Under the pieces are notes generated by a model. It did not search any database. It saw only the letters and a list, made by a program, of their open reading frames with translations, and was not told where the DNA came from. From NCBI RefSeq assembly GCF_042643265.1, contig NZ_JBHRRZ010000037.1, forward strand, positions 99,044 to 163,043: DNA of 64,000 nt, given 5' to 3'. Of this stretch, positions 58,634-64,000 are shown in pieces (the first letter of the stretch is position 1; each line of letters begins with the position of its first letter). The position numbers were made by a program, and so were the translations under genes. This stretch comes from Virgibacillus_O sediminis. GTDB lineage: Bacteria > Bacillota > Bacilli > Bacillales > Amphibacillaceae.

Positions 58634-59065
58634 ATGATTCCATGGCTTGCACTGATCTCTATCTGTATCGTGATGGTGGTCAGCATTATCCAATTCATAC
58701 GCGGAGGAAAATGGCGCCCGGCGTTCGAATTGCGCGAGGGGAGATTTTCTGCCGAGGTTTTCTATACCTTCCTGATCATTTATATATCGGTGATGATTGG
58801 ATTCGGGCTGATCTATTTCACCCTGTCCTTCCAAGGAATCATCCTAGTGGAGAACGGCGAGCTGCGCCAGCCAAGTGTCATCGGTTCACTGAGCCACTCC
58901 ATGTACTTCAGCGGGGTTACCCTGCTGACGATCGGCTATGGCGATATTACCCCGATCGGCATCGGCAGGCTGATTGCACTCATTCAGGCATTAATCGGTT
59001 ATATCATCCCTGCTGCTTTCGTACTGAAATTGGTACAATCCCACCAGCGAAACACAATGGAATGA
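58634..59065 (+). CDS. Two-helix potassium channel protein
   Basis: A 143-residue membrane protein with a selectivity-filter motif TIGYGD after the pore helix GSLSHSMYFSGVTLL. It has an extra N-terminal helix, outer helix TFLIIYISVMIGFGLIY and inner helix LIALIQALIGYIIPAAFVL, so it is a minimal ion_trans_2 pore without RCK or cyclic-nucleotide domain. ATG 58634 has AAGGGG 9 nt upstream; the ATG at 58613 is possible. It is divergent from gsaB and upstream of bcp. Confidence 0.88.
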   Translation: MIPWLALISICIVMVVSIIQFIRGGKWRPAFELREGRFSAEVFYTFLIIYISVMIGFGLIYFTLSFQGIILVENGELRQPSVIGSLSHSMYFSGVTLLTIGYGDITPIGIGRLIALIQALIGYIIPAAFVLKLVQSHQRNTME

Positions 59066-59124
59066 AGGACGGTGGAATCTATGCTATAGTTGACTTAAGA
59101 AAACTTACATATGGAGGGGTTCCA

Positions 59125-59595
59125 ATGACAGTCGAAACAGGACAACAAGCACCAAACTTCACATTATCCAACCAGAGTGGTGAACAGGTGAGCTTGGCCG
59201 ATTACAAAGGCAAGAATGTCGTATTGTACTTTTATCCAAAAGACATGACACCGGGATGCACAACAGAAGCATGTGATTTCCGTGACAACCACGAAAGCTT
59301 CGGAGAGCTGGATGCAGTGATCCTCGGCGTTAGTCCGGATCCGGTAGACAAGCATCAGAAATTCATTGATAAGCATGATCTGCCATTCGAACTGCTGGCA
59401 GATGAAGATCATCAAGTGGCCGAAGAATTTGGCGTGTGGAAGTTGAAGAAGAACTTTGGAAAAGAGTATTACGGGATTGAACGTTCCACCTTCATCATTG
59501 ATAAAGAAGGAATCATCCGTAAAGAATTCCGCAAGGTCCAAGTGAAAGGCCATGTGGAAGAAGCATTGGAATACATCCGGGAAAACCTGTCCTAA
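59125..59595 (+). CDS. bcp: Thioredoxin-dependent thiol peroxidase (BCP/PrxQ)
   Basis: Peroxiredoxin of 156 residues reducing hydroperoxides with thioredoxin. The peroxidatic cysteine is in MTPGCTTEACDFRD, and the second cysteine five residues later is the resolving one (PrxQ alpha type). Conserved Arg is in GIERSTFII. GGAGGGG precedes the ATG by 5 nt. Its position next to gsaB and near perR fits ygaF of B. subtilis. Confidence 0.95.
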   Translation: MTVETGQQAPNFTLSNQSGEQVSLADYKGKNVVLYFYPKDMTPGCTTEACDFRDNHESFGELDAVILGVSPDPVDKHQKFIDKHDLPFELLADEDHQVAEEFGVWKLKKNFGKEYYGIERSTFIIDKEGIIRKEFRKVQVKGHVEEALEYIRENLS

Positions 59596-59615
59596 AAAGT
59601 GCCTAAGAGAGGCAG

Positions 59616-59647
59616 ACAGCCTTCCTCATGGAGGGCTGTTTTTTTTA
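59616..59647 (+). terminator. Intrinsic terminator of bcp
   Basis: ACAGCCTTCC (59616-59625) pairs with GGAGGGCTGT (59630-59639), then a T-run. Confidence 0.88.
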
Positions 59648-59734
59648 GGAAGATTAAACGAAATATTCAAACTGTTCCATTTATGTTTGAACGGTTACAA
59701 TTAGAGTTAGAAAACGGAGTGGGAGGTAGGATAG

Positions 59735-60682
59735 ATGATTCTTTTTTCAGCAAAAATATCACAGAGGCATCAAGAACGGCTCAAGAAGGATTACCCCGAT
59801 TTGGAAATCATCTTTGCAGAAGGCGCAGAGGATACCTATAAATATATAGAGGAAGCCGATGTGCTCGTTACATACGGGAGTGAACTCGAGGAAGAGATGG
59901 TTGAACGGGCAGAGAAGCTGAAATGGATGATGCTGCTTTCTGCAGGTGTGGATAAAATGCCGTACGAAGCCGTCAAAAAGAAGGGTATCCCTGTAACAAA
60001 TGCACGCGGCATCCATAAGATCCAAATGTCCGAGTACGCTATTTCCATGCTGCTTCAAACGTACCGCGGGGCCAAACAGCTGACCAAAAGCGAGCAGGAA
60101 CACCATTGGGACCGCTCGGTGAAAATGCAGGAAATGACCGCCAGGACTTTGCTGATTGCCGGGACAGGGGCGATTGGCCAGGAAGTAGCAAGGCTTGCGA
60201 AGGCATTTCAGATGAAAACCATTGGTGTATCGCGGAGCGGCCGTGCCAGGGAGCATTTTGATGAAACCTATGAGAACAGCAGGCTGGAGGAACTGCTGCC
60301 AGACGTGGATGCTGTTGTATCCGTCCTTCCAAGCACGAAGGAAACCCAGTATTTCTATACAGAGAAACATTTCCGGCTGCTTCCAGACCATGCCGTTTTC
60401 CTGAATATGGGCAGGGGGGATGCCGTGAAGGAAGAGGACTTGCTGAAGGCTGTCCGCAATGAGGAGATTGCCCACGCGGTATTGGATGTATTCGAGGAGG
60501 AGCCGCTTCCAGAGGATCATCCATTCTGGGAAGAAGAAAGAGTGACCATCACCCCACATTTGGCGGGATTGTCTCCGCATTACACGACAAGGGCATTGGA
60601 GATTTTCGAAAAGAATCTGCAAGTATATCTGGACGGCATTGATGACTTTATAAATCTGGTTGATCTGGACAGGGGGTACTAA
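59735..60682 (+). CDS. D-isomer-specific 2-hydroxyacid dehydrogenase family protein
   Basis: NAD-dependent dehydrogenase of 315 residues. It shows the Rossmann motif AGTGAIGQEVARL near residue 144, catalytic arginine in NMGRGDAV near 227, the acidic partner in DVFEEEPLP and the catalytic histidine in ITPHLAGLSPHY. It resembles the PDXDH/GhrA-like short members acting on glyoxylate or hydroxypyruvate; the substrate is not determined. GGAGG precedes the ATG. Its stop is followed by the adenosyltransferase start one base later. Confidence 0.9.
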   Translation: MILFSAKISQRHQERLKKDYPDLEIIFAEGAEDTYKYIEEADVLVTYGSELEEEMVERAEKLKWMMLLSAGVDKMPYEAVKKKGIPVTNARGIHKIQMSEYAISMLLQTYRGAKQLTKSEQEHHWDRSVKMQEMTARTLLIAGTGAIGQEVARLAKAFQMKTIGVSRSGRAREHFDETYENSRLEELLPDVDAVVSVLPSTKETQYFYTEKHFRLLPDHAVFLNMGRGDAVKEEDLLKAVRNEEIAHAVLDVFEEEPLPEDHPFWEEERVTITPHLAGLSPHYTTRALEIFEKNLQVYLDGIDDFINLVDLDRGY

Positions 60683-60683
60683 T

Positions 60684-61238
60684 ATGGCGAGAATCTATAC
60701 ACGTTCCGGTGACAAGGGGCAGACTTCCCTGATATATGGCAAGCGGGTGGCTAAAAATGATGCCCGCGTGGAAGCCTACGGAACCTGTGATGAAGCGAAT
60801 TCGATGATCGGGCTGGCACTGAGTTTTCTGGACGGGGAAAATTTTGATGGAAAAGACGAATTCATCAGCACGCTTCATAAAGTACAGACGATTCTTTTCC
60901 ACGTAGGGGCAGAGCTTGCAACGCCGAGTGATAAAGAGGTTGCCTGGAAACTTAAACACGAGCATATCGAGGAATTGGAAAAGCAGATTGATCAGTGGGA
61001 GGAGGAGCTCCCGCCGCTGAAAAACTTCATTCTTCCCTCGGGCCATCGTGCTTCTGCCGCCCTCCATACGGCAAGGACCGTAGCAAGGCGTGCAGAGCGG
61101 GCGGCCGTCGGGGTGGATGATGCCAATCCGATGGTGCAATCCTATATCAACCGCCTGTCGGACTTCCTGTTCGTGGCAGCAAGATATGTGAACCGCAAGC
61201 TTGGCGGGGAAGAACGAAACCTGAAGGCGGATATTTAA
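60684..61238 (+). CDS. ATP:cob(I)alamin adenosyltransferase (PduO type)
   Basis: Corrinoid adenosyltransferase of 184 residues, making adenosylcobalamin. Motifs are RIYTRSGDKGQTSLI at the start (ATP site), RVEAYGTCDEANSMIG, and the C-terminal FILPSGHRASAALHTARTVARRAER. ATG 60684 is preceded by AGGGGG. It is translationally close to the hydroxyacid dehydrogenase gene (1 nt), so it is cotranscribed. It implies a B12-dependent enzyme elsewhere in the genome; no cobalamin riboswitch is present here. Confidence 0.93.
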   Translation: MARIYTRSGDKGQTSLIYGKRVAKNDARVEAYGTCDEANSMIGLALSFLDGENFDGKDEFISTLHKVQTILFHVGAELATPSDKEVAWKLKHEHIEELEKQIDQWEEELPPLKNFILPSGHRASAALHTARTVARRAERAAVGVDDANPMVQSYINRLSDFLFVAARYVNRKLGGEERNLKADI

Positions 61239-61304
61239 GAAGCAGCTGATAAAGATGGAAATCCAATCAGAGGAATAAAAGAAGTGTGTGGAAATATACT
61301 GATA

Positions 61305-61351
61305 TTGACAGCTTGCCATTGTAGAGAGTAAACTATTTATAAGGATTATAA
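61305..61351 (+). promoter_or_regulatory. perR promoter with PerR box
   Basis: TTGACA (61305-61310) and TAAACT (61329-61334) are 18 nt apart. TTATAAGGATTATAA (61337-61351) matches the PerR consensus TTATAATNATTATAA except for one base. It covers the expected start site, giving autorepression. Confidence 0.78.
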
Positions 61352-61404
61352 TATAATAATACTATTAGTAAACGCACAATATAGTGAAAGAGAGGTGGTT
61401 GTCC

Positions 61405-61848
61405 GTGTCTGAGAAGCGCTTGAAAGAAGCAATCGATACACTAAAGGAATCAGGCGTGCGGATCACACCACAACGGCATGCTGTTCTGGAATACCTGCTT
61501 AATTCCTTGGTGCATCCGACGGCTGACGAAATTTATAAGGCTCTGGAGGGGAAATTCCCCAACATGAGTGTAGCGACCGTGTATAACAACCTGCGGGTAT
61601 TGAGGGAGATCGGGCTCGTGCGTGAACTGACGTATGGCGACTCCTCGAGCAGATTTGACTGTAACACGGAGGAGCATTATCACATCATCTGTGATAATTG
61701 CGGGAAGATTGTCGATTTCCATTATCCGTCTCTCGACGAAGTGGAATCACTGGCTGAGCAAGTGACCGGTTTTGATGTCAGCCATCACCGAATGGAAATT
61801 TACGGAACGTGTGAAGAGTGCCAAGGGATGGAGAACCAGAAGCATTAA
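61405..61848 (+). CDS. perR: Peroxide-responsive repressor PerR
   Basis: Fur-family metalloregulator of 147 residues that senses H2O2 by iron-catalysed histidine oxidation. His37, Asp85, His91 and His93 fall at the B. subtilis PerR numbers; Asp85 (in SSRFDCN) is the residue separating PerR from Fur. The structural zinc site is two CxxC pairs (CDNCG and CEECQ). The start is GTG at 61405 with AGAGGTGG upstream. ygzB (opposite strand) and ygxA then 16S rRNA follow, as in B. subtilis. Confidence 0.96.
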   Translation: MSEKRLKEAIDTLKESGVRITPQRHAVLEYLLNSLVHPTADEIYKALEGKFPNMSVATVYNNLRVLREIGLVRELTYGDSSSRFDCNTEEHYHIICDNCGKIVDFHYPSLDEVESLAEQVTGFDVSHHRMEIYGTCEECQGMENQKH

Positions 61849-61873
61849 TACCGATTCTTACTTGATAATTTAA

Positions 61874-61905
61874 GTCGAATGCAGCTTTTGCATTTGGCTT
61901 TTTTT
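61874..61905 (+). terminator. Intrinsic terminator of perR
   Basis: GTCGAATGCA pairs with TGCATTTGGC (10 bp, two G-U), 5-nt loop, then seven T. Confidence 0.82.
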
Positions 61906-61971
61906 ATTGCTTTGCGCGTCCAGCTCAGGTCTGTAATGCGATACCTGGTAGGTAAGCTTCCTATAGAATAC

Positions 61972-61997
61972 AAAAAAACCGCCGGTCGGCGGTTTTA
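61972..61997 (-). terminator. Intrinsic terminator of ygzB
   Basis: On the minus strand AAAACCGCC and GGCGGTTTT form a tight hairpin with a T-run at 61972-61978. Confidence 0.88.
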
Positions 61998-62378
61998 GTT
62001 TTGGTCCTCTGCTTCTTTTTTATATCGGCGGGAATTGTATTTTTCATCAAACTCTTTGCCTTCCAGATCTTTATCCAGTGTGAGCGGCTGTTTGCAATGC
62101 ATGCAAGCATCGACGCGCCCAAGCATTTTGGTGGGTTTTTCACAGCTCGGACAAATAATCTGAACGGCTTTGGTCGATAAGGTGCCGATCCATGCATATA
62201 CAACTACACTGAAGAGGATGGATAAGAGCCCAAGGATAAAGAAAATAGCCATCAGCCACTCAATATTCCTTGTCAGGAGACCTCCATACATCAGAATGAA
62301 ACCTGCAAAGATCAATATCAATGCAAATGAACGTATTTTATTAATTTTGCTTGAATAAACCAAACGTTGTTCAGCCAT
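61995..62378 (-). CDS. ygzB: YgzB family (DUF2614) zinc-ribbon membrane protein
   Basis: Protein of 127 residues with two membrane helices (about 18-40 and 46-70) and a C-terminal zinc ribbon, CPSCEKPTKMLGRVDACMHC, with four cysteines. ATG 62378 lies 6 nt after GGAGG; an adjacent ATG at 62381 is also possible. The position between perR and ygxA identifies it. Function unknown. Confidence 0.92.
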   Translation of the reverse strand: MAEQRLVYSSKINKIRSFALILIFAGFILMYGGLLTRNIEWLMAIFFILGLLSILFSVVVYAWIGTLSTKAVQIICPSCEKPTKMLGRVDACMHCKQPLTLDKDLEGKEFDEKYNSRRYKKEAEDQN

Positions 62379-62499
62379 CATTGTCCTCCTTACATCTTCC
62401 ATTGGTAGTATAGCATATTTTTGTTAAAAATTCGTTACAGAAAAAGGATTTCACGCAATCGTAACGAATACAGTAATGACGAAATTGGAGGGAAGCAAG

Positions 62500-63372
62500 A
62501 TGGAAACATTATTACGGCCCATTTACCAGGAGCATGCGAGCAATCCTGCGACATTGGGCATCATTATCCTGGAAAAAGTGAAACCGAACAGCCCGATAAC
62601 CGACGACTTTGACGTGATTCTACTTATATTGGTGAATGAAGCGGAACAGCCGTGGAAGGTGAAGCACTATGAGTTTGATGACAAGACGGCAGCACTACAT
62701 ATCGTTACCACGGACCTGCTCCGTGAATGGATAGATACCAGCGGCTACCGCCGGGCCATTGAATGGATCATCTATGGAAGAAAGATATTCGACCGGAACG
62801 GATTCATCAGTGACTTGAAGGAGGAACTGAGGAGTTTCCCTCCCGAGAACAGGGAGCTGCGCAAGGTCATCGAATTCGGCAAGCTGGTGAAAAGATATAA
62901 GGAAGCGAAGGAACTGCTGGAGGTGGGGGAGTATAAGGAAGCTAACAGCAAGGTCCTATATTCTCTTCATTACCTAGCGAGGCTGACTGTCATTGAGCAG
63001 GGTTTCTATCCGGAGGTAACGGTATGGAGCCAGGTGAAGCAGATCGATTTGGAAACCTATAAGCTCTATGAGGAGTTTATTGAGAGCAGTGAGCCGCTCG
63101 AAAAGAGGATCCAGCTGATGACCATTGCCATGGAGTTCATCATCAACAAGCGGGCGAAAGTGGCGGCAAGGCATTTACTGGATGTCATGCGGTCGAAAAA
63201 GGAACCATGGTCATTTGCAGAGTTGAAGCTTCACCCGATGACAGTGCCATACACTTTGGATCTTGCCGCCATTGTTTCCTATTTAGTAGAAAAAGATATC
63301 ATTCTGACAGTGAGGGAACCAACAAAGGGGATCGGTGTCTATCATCGCAAATATTATGTGAGCAATTGGTGA
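62500..63372 (+). CDS. ygxA: YgxA nucleotidyltransferase-like protein
   Basis: Soluble protein of 290 residues: an N-terminal nucleotidyltransferase-like domain (NSPITDDFDVILLILVNEAE, with reduced active-site acidic residues) and a helical middle part (YKEAKELLEVGEYKEANSKVLYSLHYLARLTVIE) like HEPN/substrate-binding domains. ATG 62500 follows GGAGGG. It always precedes the rrnD 16S gene in Bacilli, which fits here. Biochemical role unknown. Confidence 0.9.
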   Translation: METLLRPIYQEHASNPATLGIIILEKVKPNSPITDDFDVILLILVNEAEQPWKVKHYEFDDKTAALHIVTTDLLREWIDTSGYRRAIEWIIYGRKIFDRNGFISDLKEELRSFPPENRELRKVIEFGKLVKRYKEAKELLEVGEYKEANSKVLYSLHYLARLTVIEQGFYPEVTVWSQVKQIDLETYKLYEEFIESSEPLEKRIQLMTIAMEFIINKRAKVAARHLLDVMRSKKEPWSFAELKLHPMTVPYTLDLAAIVSYLVEKDIILTVREPTKGIGVYHRKYYVSNW

Positions 63373-63400
63373 GCCATCCGTCAGTCGCAGGCATGAATAG

Positions 63401-63456
63401 AATACGCCTCTTCCGTTACAGTGTCAGCTGCTGAATCGGAGTGAGGCGTATTTTTG
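63401..63456 (+). terminator. Intrinsic terminator of ygxA
   Basis: AATACGCCTC (63401-63410) pairs with GAGGCGTATT (63443-63452); an inner CCG/CGG pair and a T-run follow. Confidence 0.82.
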
Positions 63457-63478
63457 TAAAAGAAATGTAAAAAGACTG

Positions 63479-63507
63479 TTGACTTTTCAACCACCACATG
63501 ATAAATT
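63479..63507 (+). promoter_or_regulatory. rRNA operon promoter P1
   Basis: TTGACT (63479-63484), 17-nt spacer, TAAATT (63502-63507). Confidence 0.7.
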
Positions 63508-63583
63508 TAATTTCGTCGCAAAAAACATATCGACAACAGGCAACAGCTTCTGAGTTGTTCCGATTAAAACATGAAAAAAGTTG

Positions 63584-63612
63584 TTGACTTGGGTTGAGCG
63601 ATATGATATATT
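63584..63612 (+). promoter_or_regulatory. rRNA operon promoter P2
   Basis: TTGACT (63584-63589), 17-nt spacer, TATATT (63607-63612). It is preceded by AAAAAAGTTG and followed by GTCGCTG...GGCGGCAAAACAA. Confidence 0.85.
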
Positions 63613-63679
63613 ATTAAAGTCGCTGATTGAGAGGCGGCAAAACAAAATATTCACTCCGAAAACTTCTTGAAAAAAGTTG

Positions 63680-63708
63680 TTGACACTACGGAATGGATAT
63701 GTTACGAT
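63680..63708 (+). promoter_or_regulatory. rRNA operon promoter P3
   Basis: TTGACA (63680-63685), 17-nt spacer, TACGAT (63703-63708). It is preceded by AAAAAAGTTG as for P2, and followed by a GTCGCT/AGCGAC hairpin. Confidence 0.88.
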
Positions 63709-63743
63709 AAAGAGGTCGCTGAAAAAAAGCGACAAAAACAATT

Positions 63744-63753
63744 TGCTCTTTGA
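63744..63753 (+). promoter_or_regulatory. BoxA antitermination element of the rRNA leader
   Basis: TGCTCTTTGA followed by AAACTGAACAAAAC, the standard Bacillus rRNA leader boxA where NusB/NusE load. Confidence 0.8.
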
Positions 63754-63881
63754 AAACTGAACAAAACAACCAGTATGTCAAGAAGAAACAACTCGTTTTT
63801 TCTTATAAACTAGCAGAAGCATTGCTTCTGCGAAAGCTAAGACATTCGGTAGGATTGATTGGTGTCAATCTTACCCAAACT

Positions 63882-64000
63882 TTTTTGGAGAGTTTGATCT
63901 TGGCTCAGGACGAACGCTGGCGGCGTGCCTAATACATGCAAGTCGAGCGCGGGAAGCAGGTAGATCCCCTTCGGGGGTGACACCTGTGGAACGAGCGGCG
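63882..64000 (+). rRNA. rrs: 16S ribosomal RNA (5' part; continues beyond window)
   Basis: The stretch from GGAGAGTTTGATC through GGCTCAGGACGAACGCTGG to GCCTAATACATGCAAGTCGAGCG is the conserved 5' end of bacterial 16S rRNA; the start is set near 63882 by the TTTTTTGGAGAG context. The V1 region begins at GCGGGAAGCAGG. The usual GATCCTGG reads GATCTTGG here. The co-directional rRNA operon suggests that the plus strand is the leading strand. Confidence 0.96.

Noticed and set aside
63750..63932. Open frame across the rRNA leader and 16S start
   Set aside because: Lies in rRNA leader and structural RNA; no ribosome site.
1..64000. Prophage, integrative element, toxin-antitoxin or restriction system
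   Set aside because: No integrase, phage structural, nuclease-methylase or toxin-antitoxin gene pair was found in any frame.

Overview
The window is a chromosomal segment of a low-GC Gram-positive, endospore-forming member of the Bacillaceae. Four things show this: a gamma-type spore protein (sspE), PerR, CtsR boxes in front of clpE, and a run of genes that I recognise from Bacillus subtilis (yfkJ-yfkI-yfkH; yfkD and pdaA; yfhE-yfhF-recX-yfhH-yfhP-mutY; sspE-ygaC-ygaD-gsaB-bcp-perR-ygzB-ygxA-16S rRNA). Sodium-coupled carriers (NSS, AGCS, a YuiF-type antiporter) are frequent, which fits a salt-tolerant genus. I do not name the genus; the 16S fragment at the right edge is too short.

Region 1 (1-14.4 kb) is catabolic. 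Leftward genes encode a CoA-disulfide reductase-like flavoprotein (cut by the window edge), an NSS symporter and kynU-kynB-kynA (tryptophan to anthranilate). Divergent from kynU is an operon of aminotransferase, ThDP enzyme, aldehyde dehydrogenase and lysine 6-dehydrogenase, followed by a DUF3870 gene. Facing it is a CoA-transferase/glutaryl-CoA dehydrogenase pair behind a leader with its own terminator. Together these supply a plausible enzyme for every step from L-lysine to crotonyl-CoA, with a ThDP decarboxylase where mammals use 2-oxoadipate dehydrogenase.

Region 2 (14.7-18.3 kb) is a nucleoside salvage operon, two nucleoside hydrolases and a NupC carrier, under a guanine-type purine riboswitch. 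Region 3 (18.4-45.5 kb) is mostly housekeeping and transport: mreBH, a secreted CAP-domain protein, glutaminase, an SRAP protein, an alanine carrier, the yfkJIH genes, a PfeT-like metal ATPase behind a PerR box, an amino-acid ABC importer with two tandem binding proteins but no ATPase, an MFS carrier, OsmC, YfkD, a YuiF-like antiporter, PdaA, a PAS-GGDEF-EAL-PilZ protein, an acyl-CoA synthetase, ClpE with three CtsR boxes, and a ComEC-type secreted metallo-beta-lactamase-fold hydrolase. Region 4 (45.8-64 kb) holds a yxlEFG-like ABC exporter, then the conserved yfh/yga block ending in PerR, YgzB, YgxA, three tandem rRNA promoters and the start of 16S rRNA.

Two repeat families lie between genes. 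One is a roughly 245-bp element with terminal inverted repeats of the TGGGACAAA type (two full copies, one internally deleted inverted copy and two diverged cores). The other, which I do not recognise, is an array in which ATCNGC or GATAA motifs recur every 20 bp almost exactly. It is found at five intergenic places, always downstream of a plus-strand gene and always in the same orientation. Other unexplained signals are a DnaA-box cluster beside yfhE, a tRNA-like T-arm near 48.9 kb, and the leader in front of the CoA-transferase gene.
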